Assembly (NCBI GenBank): GCA_036788215.1
Contig: DAIQNV010000063.1
Location: forward strand, 1 to 18,138
Source: DAIQNV01 sp036788215
GTDB lineage: Bacteria; Planctomycetota; Phycisphaerae; Phycisphaerales; UBA1924
Reading direction: 5' to 3'
DNA length: 18,138 nt
A program made the translations under genes and the position numbers. How positions within the stretch are numbered: the stretch's first letter is position 1; each line of letters opens with the position of its first letter. Shown in pieces: positions 1 to 6,783 of the stretch. A model generated the notes under the pieces. It did not search any database, was not told the DNA's origin, and saw only the letters and a list, made by a program, of their open reading frames with translations.

Positions 1-597
1 GCCGGCGAGGCCCAGGAGGCCGGCGGCGCCGGGGGCGGGGATGAAGATGCCGGGGTTGCCGACATCGCCATCGACCGAGACATACGAGCCGAAGCTGTCA
101 CCGACGCTGGAGAGGACCCAGAGGCTCGGGTCGTTGGCGCCGAGGGCGCCGGCGAGCGGGTTGCCGCTCCGCTCCTGGGTGCGGATGGTGCCGGGGAAGT
201 CGCCGTCGCCGTAGGTCAGGCGGTCGACGAGGTTGCCGGCGGCGTCGAAGAGGTTGATCTCGTCGTTGCGGCCGAGGTTGTTGGTGTAGCCGTCGATGAT
301 CTTGACGCTCGAAGCGAGGCTCCACGAGGTGCGGAACTGGTCGGCGTCGCCCTCGGTGATGAGGACGGTCTCGCCGGCGGCGACGATGCCGAAGGCGCTG
401 AGGTCGAGGACGCCGGCGGTGCGGCTGTCGTCGTCGTAGCTCCAGCCGGCGAAGTCGACGGCGGTGGAGCCCAGGTTGGTGAACTCGACGAACTCGGGGC
501 CTTCGCCCGAGTACATCCACTCGGTGATGCGAACCTGGGCGTGGGCCGCGGAAACGACGCTCGTGGCCGCGATGGCCACCATCAGGGTCTTGGTCAT
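1..597 (-). CDS. Secreted lamin-tail-domain protein, PEP-CTERM-like end (3' partial)
   Basis: The gene reads leftward and runs off the left edge; 199 codons are visible without a stop. The ATG at 597 is preceded by a GGGAG ribosome site 8 bases upstream and followed by a clean signal peptide (MTKTLMVAIAATSVVSAAHA, cut before QVRITEW). Residues about 21-170 match a lamin-tail domain (LTD): ITEWMYSGEGPEFVEFTNLG, then a GWSYDDDSR strand and a VLITEGDADQFR segment. The visible C-terminus, IPAPGAAGLLGLAG, looks like the start of a PEP-CTERM-type sorting signal as found in planctomycetes. The rest of that helix and its basic tail would lie outside the window. LTD proteins of this type are exported, and their ligand is unknown. 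The domain family also occurs at 1921-3336, but there with a different C-terminal anchor. The start and LTD call are firm. The sorting signal is inferred from its first residues only. Confidence 0.85.
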   Translation of the reverse strand, partial: MTKTLMVAIAATSVVSAAHAQVRITEWMYSGEGPEFVEFTNLGSTAVDFAGWSYDDDSRTAGVLDLSAFGIVAAGETVLITEGDADQFRTSWSLASSVKIIDGYTNNLGRNDEINLFDAAGNLVDRLTYGDGDFPGTIRTQERSGNPLAGALGANDPSLWVLSSVGDSFGSYVSVDGDVGNPGIFIPAPGAAGLLGLAG

Positions 598-616
598 GTC
601 GGATACTCCCTCTCGG

Positions 617-640
617 GCGATGGGCGGTTCGGCCCATCGC
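617..640 (-). promoter_or_regulatory. Perfect 9-bp hairpin in the leader of the lamin-tail gene
   Basis: GCGATGGGC (617-625) and GCCCATCGC (632-640) are exact inverted repeats around a 6-base loop. The structure ends about 20 bases upstream of the leftward ATG at 597 and just upstream of its GGGAG ribosome site. It could be an mRNA leader structure or a dyad operator. No T-run follows on either strand, so a terminator is unlikely. Confidence 0.4.
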
Positions 641-838
641 TTCCATGTGCTCGAGCCACTCTGGCTCCCTCGGCAGGACCTTAACCGGGCGATGCTTCGG
701 GTGGTCCTCTTCCGCTCGCTAATGTTCTGCTAAGGGCTTCTGCATCCGCGGGTGGGCGGCCCTTGCGGAGCTACCGTCAAGGCTCGCCGGGGTAAGGTGT
801 TGGAGCATTTTTTGCACACGGGTCCGAGGGTGGTGTTG

Positions 839-1852
839 ATGTCGATCATGCGCAGTGTCGGTCGTGGCCGCGGTGGGTTCACGCTCATCGAGCTTCTGGT
901 GGTCATCTCGATCATCGCGCTCCTGATCGGGATCCTGATCCCGAGCCTGGGTGCGGCGCGGGACACGGCGCGGCGTGTGGCGTGCGCGTCGAACCTGCGT
1001 CAGTTCGGGATCGCGTTCGTCACCTACTCTGCTGACAACGACGGGTGGTACACCTCGGGCTCGGCGGACAACCGTCGTCGCTGGCACACGGGGGGGAACA
1101 CGCCGGGCTACCTGCCGGACAACGCGAGCATCGAGACGATCGGCTGGATGGCGGACGCGATCAACGGCGGGTACATGACGCCGGGCAACCTGCTCTGCCC
1201 GACCTCGCCCGCGCGGTATCACCAGAACCTGAACATGCGTCGGTTGAACGACGGCGCGTTCCGTCCTTACAGCGAAGAAGAGCGCGACGACCTGATCGGT
1301 CGGGGTTTCAACAGCAACTACACGCAGTCGTGGTTCATGGCGTTCACGGAGCACCGGGACCGCAACAGCGTGTTCGGCGCCCTGGGGCAGCTCGCGGGCT
1401 CGACGCTGGGGCCCCTGCGCGACCGCTCGCTCGGGGCGGTCTCCCCGACGATCGTTCCGCTCTTCGCCGACACGAAGGTCGACGCGTACGACATTGGCTC
1501 GGGCGACTTCAACGACTTTGTCACCTACCAGGGCACGACCTACCCCTCTGCGAAGAGCCTGACCGACGGGTACACGCAGCGGATCGGCACGACCTGGGCC
1601 TACCAGGACTACTCGGACTTCGGCGCGGCGCACGGCAAGGCGGCCTTCACGACGAAGGGCGGTGCCGGGCACGACAAGGCCTACGCCAACTTTCTCTTCG
1701 CGGACGGGCATGTTGAGGCCTTCCGCGCCGAGAACGATGACCGGTCCTTCGCGGTGAAGCCTCACCCGACCGAAGAGAACCGCTTCGTTTACCCCGGCAT
1801 CCCCGAGGGCAAGATCTTCGGCGGGCGCCTGACCGACGGGAAGTTCCGTTGA
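839..1852 (+). CDS. Prepilin-type protein with DUF1559-like C-terminus
   Basis: This predicts a 337-residue pseudopilin-like protein. The type IV prepilin signal is clear: a short basic leader, then GRGRGG^FTLIELLVVISII, with cleavage after Gly13, Phe as +1 and the conserved Glu at +5. A long hydrophobic N-terminal helix follows (about residues 14-35), then NLRQFGIAFVTYSADNDGWY. The C-terminus carries the planctomycete prepilin-associated signature NFLFADGHVEAF, with His278 ten residues before Asp289-Gly290 (the usual pattern is H-X9-DG). I chose the ATG at 839 because GAGGG lies 9 bases upstream; an in-frame ATG at 752 would add 29 non-signal residues. Such proteins are expected to be processed by a PilD-type peptidase and assembled in, or displayed on, the cell envelope. 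Large families of them occur in planctomycetes, mostly of unknown function. No other pilus gene is in the window. Confidence 0.88.
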   Translation: MSIMRSVGRGRGGFTLIELLVVISIIALLIGILIPSLGAARDTARRVACASNLRQFGIAFVTYSADNDGWYTSGSADNRRRWHTGGNTPGYLPDNASIETIGWMADAINGGYMTPGNLLCPTSPARYHQNLNMRRLNDGAFRPYSEEERDDLIGRGFNSNYTQSWFMAFTEHRDRNSVFGALGQLAGSTLGPLRDRSLGAVSPTIVPLFADTKVDAYDIGSGDFNDFVTYQGTTYPSAKSLTDGYTQRIGTTWAYQDYSDFGAAHGKAAFTTKGGAGHDKAYANFLFADGHVEAFRAENDDRSFAVKPHPTEENRFVYPGIPEGKIFGGRLTDGKFR

Positions 1853-1858
1853 TTGACC

Positions 1859-1875
1859 CGGGCCCCCCTGGCCCG
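1859..1875 (+). terminator. Short hairpin after the prepilin-like gene
   Basis: CGGGCC (1859-1864) and GGCCCG (1870-1875) form a 6-bp stem with a 5-base loop starting 7 bases after the stop codon. Only TTC follows, so it is at best a weak terminator. The next gene starts 46 bases later, and read-through is possible. Confidence 0.35.
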
Positions 1876-1920
1876 TTCAAGAGAGTGAATTACGCACGCA
1901 TCCTGGGAGGGATCACCACA

Positions 1921-3336
1921 ATGAAGTCTGCTGTTTCCGCCGCTGTTATTGCCATGCTCGCCGGGACCGCCACGGGGCAGGTCGTGATCAACGAGGTCTA
2001 CGAGAACCCGCCCGGGGCCGCTGCCGGCAACGACAGCGTGCTCGAGTACATCGAGTTCTTCGGCGAGCCCGGGATGGACCTGACCGGCTACGCGATCGCG
2101 CAGTTCAAGGGCGGCGAGGACACGAACGGGGACAACATCCCGGAGGTGCTTCCCGAGATCGACGAGGCGTTCACGCTCGACGGGCTGAGCCTGGACAGCC
2201 GCGGGTACCTGGTGCTGTACAACGGGACGCCCAGCAACTCGCTGGTGCCCCTGTTCCTGCCGCCGGGCGCCGCTTCGGCGAGTTTCTTCGACCAGCACAT
2301 CCCCGCGCCGGACACCAACGGCAACCTGAACAACGACGGTTCGTCGACCTACCTGCTGATCCGCGCCCGCCCGGGCCACAGCATCGCGAACGGGGTGAGC
2401 GTCTACGGGCCGGGGTACAACATGCGGAAGGAGACGAACCCGGACGTCGACTACGACGGGAAGATCGACTTCGGGAACGAGGGGCCGGGCTCGCTGGCGG
2501 TGCAGCCCCTGCAGATCATCGACGAGATCGCGTGGTCGCACCGCGGTGGCAAGGAGTATGTCTCGAGCTCGCAGTTCGAGATCTCGGACACCCCGGGCTT
2601 CAACCCCGACGCGATCTCTCGGGTGAACTACTTCGGGCAGAACCCGATGCTGGGCTTCCGCGTGAACAGCGCGGGTGACATCGTGCCGACCCGGATCGCG
2701 GACGAGGAGTTCGTCTACGGCGATATCGCGACCACCTTCGACTACAACCCCGCGCGGTCGGGCGCCCCGACCGACCCGAACGGGGATGGCTTCCAGGACC
2801 TGTCGGTCGCGGGCTTCGCCCTGACGCCGGGCGACGCGAACACGGGGGGCAACTTCACGCAGTTCCGGTTCACGCGGGGCGACTTCAACTTCGATGGCGT
2901 CGTGAACAGCGCCGACGGCTCCCTGATCGCGTCGAGCCTGGGCGAGGACCTCGATGTCACCGCGCCCTGCGTGGATGACGACGGGAACGCCATCATCGTC
3001 AACGGGGCGCAGCCCGACTGCTTCGTCTACCAGGGGCGGGGTGCGAACGCCCTGCTCGCGATGATGAACATGGACAAGAACGACGCGATCGGCGGGGGCA
3101 ACGCCGACTTCGTGACGCAGGCCGACATCGACGCCTGGAACGACGAGTTCGCGGGTGGCTGCAACCCCGCCGACCTTGCGGCGCCGCTGGGGCAGCTGAC
3201 CTTCGCGGACATCTCGGCGTTCCTGGTCGCGTTCTCGACGCAGGACCCGGCGGCGGACCTCTCGGCGCCCATCGGGCAGTTCACCTTCGCGGATATCTCG
3301 GCGTTCCTCGGAGCGTTCAGCGCCGGCTGTCCGTGA
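1921..3336 (+). CDS. Lamin-tail-domain protein with two dockerin-type modules
   Basis: A 471-residue exported protein. The ATG at 1921 has a strong GGGAGGG ribosome site 10 bases upstream and starts a signal peptide (MKSAVSAAVIAMLAGTATG, then QVVINEVYENPPG). Residues about 20-240 are a lamin-tail domain (VINEVYENPPG, LEYIEFFGEPGMDLTGYAI, GYLVLYNG). A canonical calcium-type dockerin loop follows at 321-332 (D-F-N-F-D-G-V-V-N-S-A-D). A second acidic loop at 385-402 (D-K-N-D to Q-A-D-I-D) is separated from it by an insert of about 50 residues. The last 58 residues (414-471) are a GC-type dockerin: two repeats of D-L-x-A-P-x-G-x-x-T-F-A-D-I-S-A-F-L between a starting Cys-Asn-Pro and a final Gly-Cys-Pro. 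The role is probably that of a surface- or matrix-anchored protein with unknown partner. The last module is nucleotide-identical to that of the next gene. Confidence 0.87.
   Translation: MKSAVSAAVIAMLAGTATGQVVINEVYENPPGAAAGNDSVLEYIEFFGEPGMDLTGYAIAQFKGGEDTNGDNIPEVLPEIDEAFTLDGLSLDSRGYLVLYNGTPSNSLVPLFLPPGAASASFFDQHIPAPDTNGNLNNDGSSTYLLIRARPGHSIANGVSVYGPGYNMRKETNPDVDYDGKIDFGNEGPGSLAVQPLQIIDEIAWSHRGGKEYVSSSQFEISDTPGFNPDAISRVNYFGQNPMLGFRVNSAGDIVPTRIADEEFVYGDIATTFDYNPARSGAPTDPNGDGFQDLSVAGFALTPGDANTGGNFTQFRFTRGDFNFDGVVNSADGSLIASSLGEDLDVTAPCVDDDGNAIIVNGAQPDCFVYQGRGANALLAMMNMDKNDAIGGGNADFVTQADIDAWNDEFAGGCNPADLAAPLGQLTFADISAFLVAFSTQDPAADLSAPIGQFTFADISAFLGAFSAGCP
3157..3329 (+). repeat. GC-type dockerin module, 173-bp identical copy 1
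   Basis: Bases 3157-3329 are identical to 6320-6492 by direct reading, without one synonymous difference. Identity stops one base before the Gly-Cys-Pro codons end (T versus C in the Cys codon), and the stop codons differ (TGA versus TAA). Eleven of the 13 alanine codons are GCG, which fits the host gene here (about 23 GCG to 10 GCC in the rest of the gene). Confidence 0.95.
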
Positions 3337-3350
3337 GGGGTCTTGGGAGA

Positions 3351-3390
3351 CCGCCCGTGTTTGCGAAGAAGTAAACAAGGGCGGCATTTT
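3351..3390 (+). terminator. Rho-independent terminator after the lamin-tail gene
   Basis: CCGCCC-G-TGTTT (3351-3362) pairs with AAACA-A-GGGCGG (3373-3384), giving an 11-bp stem with one mismatch and a 10-base loop, followed by CATTTT. It starts 14 bases after the stop codon. Confidence 0.7.
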
Positions 3391-3416
3391 CTCGCTGCTT
3401 TTGGCCTGCCTTCCTG

Positions 3417-3422
3417 TAATCT
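3417..3422 (+). promoter_or_regulatory. Possible -10 element for the first metalloprotease gene
   Basis: TAATCT preceded by CTG lies 57 bases before the chosen GTG start, in the gap just after the upstream terminator. No convincing -35 box lies 16-18 bases upstream, so this is a weak call based on position and one hexamer. Confidence 0.25.
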
Positions 3423-3478
3423 CCGCCAGCGAGCCCTAGTGATCTCGTGGGAGACCGCATTCTGCTTGGGGGTTGATA

Positions 3479-6400
3479 GTGGCGAACATTATGAGTTTGG
3501 GCGCTTTGGCGCTCGCCGTGACGGCCGCGTTTGCGGGTGCTGCTGAGGTTCCCGTTCTGACGCGGGCTCAGGCCGACGCGATCCTTGCGAGCGCGCGGGT
3601 GGTCGGCGTGCGGGACAAGCCCGAGCTCATCCTCGACATCCCGCTGACCGCCGACGCCCCCCCGGGCGTCCTCGGCATCGAGATGGTCTACAAGGGCATC
3701 TGCGGCCCCGACGGCGCCGTCGCGACCATCGACCAACTGCTTGACCACGCCGAGCGCGATCTTGCCCGCGCCGTGAACCCGAATCTTGGGCGCGCCCAGG
3801 TCATTGAATCGATGGGGGAGTCGCCCACATTCAATGTGCAGTACGAGATCACCGATGCGACCTTTGTGGCCTTTTTCCTTCCACGGGTGCGGCAGGCGGC
3901 CGAGATCGTTTCCGGACAGCTCGACAACCGCGTCAACATTTCGGTCACCATGTCGCTCGCGGCCCTCGACCCGGGCATTCTCGGCAGCGCCGGTTCGCGT
4001 CGGTACCGCCTTCCTTGGGAGTCGTATGTCGAGGGCCTCCGCGCCCAGTCGGTCCGCGAGGGGGGCGGCATCGCCACGGACTTCCCGCTGAACTCCGTCC
4101 CGGCCAACTTCTCCAATGGCTTGGCGAATGTCACGGAGGTCACCGTCACCGAAGCCCAGTACCGCGCCATCTTCGGCGACACCGTCCGCCCGCAAGAATT
4201 CTTCAACCCGGCGGTCAATATCCGTCTCGCCACGGGCTTCGCCTGGCACTTCTTCGACCCGTGCTCCATCCCCCCGCCCAATAACGTGACCAGCCTGACC
4301 GATGTCGTGGTCCACGAGTTCATCCACCCCCTCGGCTTCGTCAGCAACATCAGCGGACCAAACGACGGCGGCTTCACCTCGTTCGTCGACAACAACCCCG
4401 ACAACCGCCTCCAGGGCCTCGACCTCGCCCGCTTCCGCCGCCAGATCTTCCCGGGCTTCCCCACGATCCTCCCGCCGCTCACCGTCGCGCAGTTCACCAC
4501 CGCCGCGCGCAACGGCGAGGGCAACGCCTTTTTCCCCAACGAGCATGTCTACACCAACCCACGCCGAGGCCTCAGCATCCCCCTCGAGTCTGGCGATAAC
4601 CAGCAGCCCTCCCACCTCGGCGGCGGACAGGGCATCATGGACCCCACGATCGGTTCCGGCGAGACCAATTGCCCCTTCTACCTGTTTAACCCCGACCGCG
4701 ATATTCTGGACGACCTTGGCTGGCGGCCTATCTTCTTGAACGGTGCCGCCGATTGCAACGGCAATGGCGTACAGGACAACATCGACATCGCGAACGGCAC
4801 GCCCGACTTCGATGGCGACGGAATCCCCGACTTCCCGAACTCCTGCGAAGTGTTCGCCTCAGGCGACATCAACGCGCCGAACGCGCCGCAGGGCGTGCTG
4901 CGGACGATCTACGAAGCGCCCGGGTTCACCGGCTTTGGCACCTTCAACCCCGACACGGCCACCGTCGTTCGCGATGAACTCCGCTCAGTGTTCTTCTCGA
5001 GTCTCAACCTTGGCTCGGCTGCGCCGCGCGTCGTGCGCTACCGCGCCAAGTTCCTCGTGCCCGCCTACGACGACACCGCCTTCCGCGTCGCCCGCCCCGA
5101 CGATGCCGTCCTCCGTGTCAACAACTCCGTTCTCCTGAACAGCACGCAAGGCGGGGCGTTCGGAACGGACAGCGCCTTTGTCTCCACGCGGCCCGCGGAG
5201 CAGTCGTTCATCCAACTCGACTCCGGCTGGTTCGACATCGAGCTCTTCACCTTCCAGACCGGCGCCACCATCACCGGCGACCTGATCTACCAGAACCGGG
5301 TCAACGGCGACGCCTGGACCACCATCCCCACCGCCAACCTCCGCGCCACCCTCTTCGAAGACTGCAACAACAACGGCATCAACGACGACAACGACCCCGA
5401 CGCCCTCAACGACTGCCGCGACTGCAACAACGACGGCATCCCCGACGCCAACCAGAACGTCTTCGAGACCGTCACCGGCCTCGGCACGTTCACCACGCCC
5501 ACCGGCACCTACGACTTCGAGGGCAGCACCGACTTCGCCAACACCACTTTCGACACCGAGATCGCCCTCTACAACGCCGACACCGGCGCCCTGATCGCGA
5601 ACGACGACGACGGCGGAACGGGCACCACCAGCCGGCTCCTTGTCCCCCTCGGCCCGGGCAACTACGCCCTCGTTGTCACCGGCTTCAACGCCGTCTTCAG
5701 CAGCGACTTCGGGGTCACCTTCCCAAGCTGCCCCGCCGCCGGGACCTACAGCGCCCGCGTCGGAGACGTGGTCGTCACCGGCTCCGTCCAGTCCGGCTTC
5801 GCCGACCGGTACGACTTCTCCGTCGCCGAAAGCGACTGCGACAACGACGGCGTCCCCGACTCCCAGGAACTCGACTGCGACGCCGACGGCATCCCCGACG
5901 ACTGCCAGAAGCCCCAGCTCGCCGACTTCTCCGACAACGACTTCGACGTCATCGCCAACGAGAACGACACCATCACCTTCGACACCTTCGGCTCAGACTT
6001 CGACACCGAGATCGCGGTCTACACCCGCGACGGCGACTTCGTCACCTTCAACGACGATGCCAACGGGACGTTCCAGAGCGAGATTTCAACCACCTTCGCC
6101 CCGGGCGAGTACCTCCTCGTCCTCGCCGGCTTCGATACCGCCTTCTTCGCCAGCGATTTCCTGATCATCCCCAACGCCGGGAGTCCGCGATCCTGCTCCG
6201 CCTCCGGAGAGATCTTCGTCAACTTCAGCGTCAACGGGACTTCCATCGGGGTCAACAACGGCGACTTCCCGAGCGGGCGGCTCGTCGCGCTCCCGTTTGC
6301 GATTGAGCCCGCCTCAACCGGCTGCAACCCCGCCGACCTTGCGGCGCCGCTGGGGCAGCTGACCTTCGCGGACATCTCGGCGTTCCTGGTCGCGTTCTCG

Positions 6401-6499
6401 ACGCAGGACCCGGCGGCGGACCTCTCGGCGCCCATCGGGCAGTTCACCTTCGCGGATATCTCGGCGTTCCTCGGAGCGTTCAGCGCCGGCTGCCCGTAA
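3479..6499 (+). CDS. Secreted metalloprotease with PPC-like repeats and GC-type dockerin
   Basis: About 1006 residues. I prefer the GTG at 3479 because GGGGG lies 6 bases upstream; TTG 3473 and ATG 3491 are in-frame alternatives. The signal peptide is MSLGALALAVTAAFAGAAE. The catalytic region (about 25-415) has a zinc motif HEFIHPLGF (His279, Glu280, His283) and, about 100 residues later, S-H379 and a G-I-M-D-P turn (386-389), as in the related gene at 6783-9002. It resembles the family NCBI calls NF038122 metalloproteases. Three Asp/Asn-rich calcium-type strings follow at about 425-457, 628-660 and 786-811 (DCNNDGIPD, DCDNDGVPD). Two similar beta domains at about 662-745 and 813-897 share FDTEIA(L/V)Y and a Y-x-L-V-x-x-G-F end, like PPC domains. 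The GC-type dockerin is residues 949-1006. Substrate unknown. HEFIH differs from the usual HE-x-G-H, so activity is likely but not certain. Confidence 0.83.
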   Translation: MANIMSLGALALAVTAAFAGAAEVPVLTRAQADAILASARVVGVRDKPELILDIPLTADAPPGVLGIEMVYKGICGPDGAVATIDQLLDHAERDLARAVNPNLGRAQVIESMGESPTFNVQYEITDATFVAFFLPRVRQAAEIVSGQLDNRVNISVTMSLAALDPGILGSAGSRRYRLPWESYVEGLRAQSVREGGGIATDFPLNSVPANFSNGLANVTEVTVTEAQYRAIFGDTVRPQEFFNPAVNIRLATGFAWHFFDPCSIPPPNNVTSLTDVVVHEFIHPLGFVSNISGPNDGGFTSFVDNNPDNRLQGLDLARFRRQIFPGFPTILPPLTVAQFTTAARNGEGNAFFPNEHVYTNPRRGLSIPLESGDNQQPSHLGGGQGIMDPTIGSGETNCPFYLFNPDRDILDDLGWRPIFLNGAADCNGNGVQDNIDIANGTPDFDGDGIPDFPNSCEVFASGDINAPNAPQGVLRTIYEAPGFTGFGTFNPDTATVVRDELRSVFFSSLNLGSAAPRVVRYRAKFLVPAYDDTAFRVARPDDAVLRVNNSVLLNSTQGGAFGTDSAFVSTRPAEQSFIQLDSGWFDIELFTFQTGATITGDLIYQNRVNGDAWTTIPTANLRATLFEDCNNNGINDDNDPDALNDCRDCNNDGIPDANQNVFETVTGLGTFTTPTGTYDFEGSTDFANTTFDTEIALYNADTGALIANDDDGGTGTTSRLLVPLGPGNYALVVTGFNAVFSSDFGVTFPSCPAAGTYSARVGDVVVTGSVQSGFADRYDFSVAESDCDNDGVPDSQELDCDADGIPDDCQKPQLADFSDNDFDVIANENDTITFDTFGSDFDTEIAVYTRDGDFVTFNDDANGTFQSEISTTFAPGEYLLVLAGFDTAFFASDFLIIPNAGSPRSCSASGEIFVNFSVNGTSIGVNNGDFPSGRLVALPFAIEPASTGCNPADLAAPLGQLTFADISAFLVAFSTQDPAADLSAPIGQFTFADISAFLGAFSAGCP
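6320..6492 (+). repeat. GC-type dockerin module, 173-bp identical copy 2
   Basis: Exact match to 3157-3329. Here 11 of 13 alanine codons are GCG, while the preceding 800 bases of the same gene use mostly GCC (by hand about 24 GCC to 4 GCG). The module therefore looks foreign to its host gene and native to the upstream gene. Confidence 0.95.
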
Positions 6500-6506
6500 G
6501 TCGGCT

Positions 6507-6524
6507 CCCGGGCCGCGGCCCGGG
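6507..6524 (+). repeat. 18-base GC palindrome after the first metalloprotease
   Basis: CCCGGGCC and GGCCCGGG flank GC just after the stop codon. It forms a compact stem but has no T-run, and the true terminator lies 42 bases further on. It may help termination or mRNA stability. Confidence 0.4.
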
Positions 6525-6565
6525 GAAGCCCGGGTTAGGTCGGGGCGAATCTCCGAACAGAACGC

Positions 6566-6605
6566 AAGGGCCTTCCGCCGGCACAGCGCCGGGGGGAGGC
6601 CCTTT
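6566..6605 (+). terminator. Strong rho-independent terminator
   Basis: A 17-bp stem with one mismatch and one G-T pair: AAGGGCCT (6566-6573) pairs with AGGCCCTT (6597-6604), continuing inward to CCGGC and GCCGG around an ACAGC loop. TTGTCCTT follows. It ends transcription of the gene stopping at 6499. Confidence 0.8.
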
Positions 6606-6767
6606 GTCCTTGCGGACGGGGCCCACCCAAGTCCGTCGGTCGGCCAGGGTCAAAGCCTGTTTGGATACCCATGTGAATCCGGGGGGGCCACTCCCCTTGT
6701 ATCAGCCCCTTTCCCGCTCGAAGTGCTTAAGAAACCGACAGTTCCCCTGTGCCACCCACCCCCTCTC

Positions 6768-6783
6768 GGGTACCTTTGTCCCA
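6768..6783 (+). promoter_or_regulatory. -10-like box placed for a leaderless mRNA
   Basis: GGG-TACCTT (6768-6776) lies with 6 bases between the hexamer and the ATG at 6783, the spacing expected if transcription starts at the ATG itself. No Shine-Dalgarno sequence precedes the ATG, which is consistent. No clear -35 box is seen, so this rests on spacing and the TAnnnT form. Confidence 0.35.

Noticed and set aside
98..646. Leftward 182-codon open frame over the left end
   Set aside because: It is extremely Arg/His/Pro-rich. Another frame on the same strand has a ribosome site, signal peptide and lamin-tail domain, and is the real gene.
3337..3478. Small gene between the lamin-tail and first protease genes
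   Set aside because: The gap is filled by a terminator hairpin and a likely promoter; the short open frame there has no ribosome site or features.
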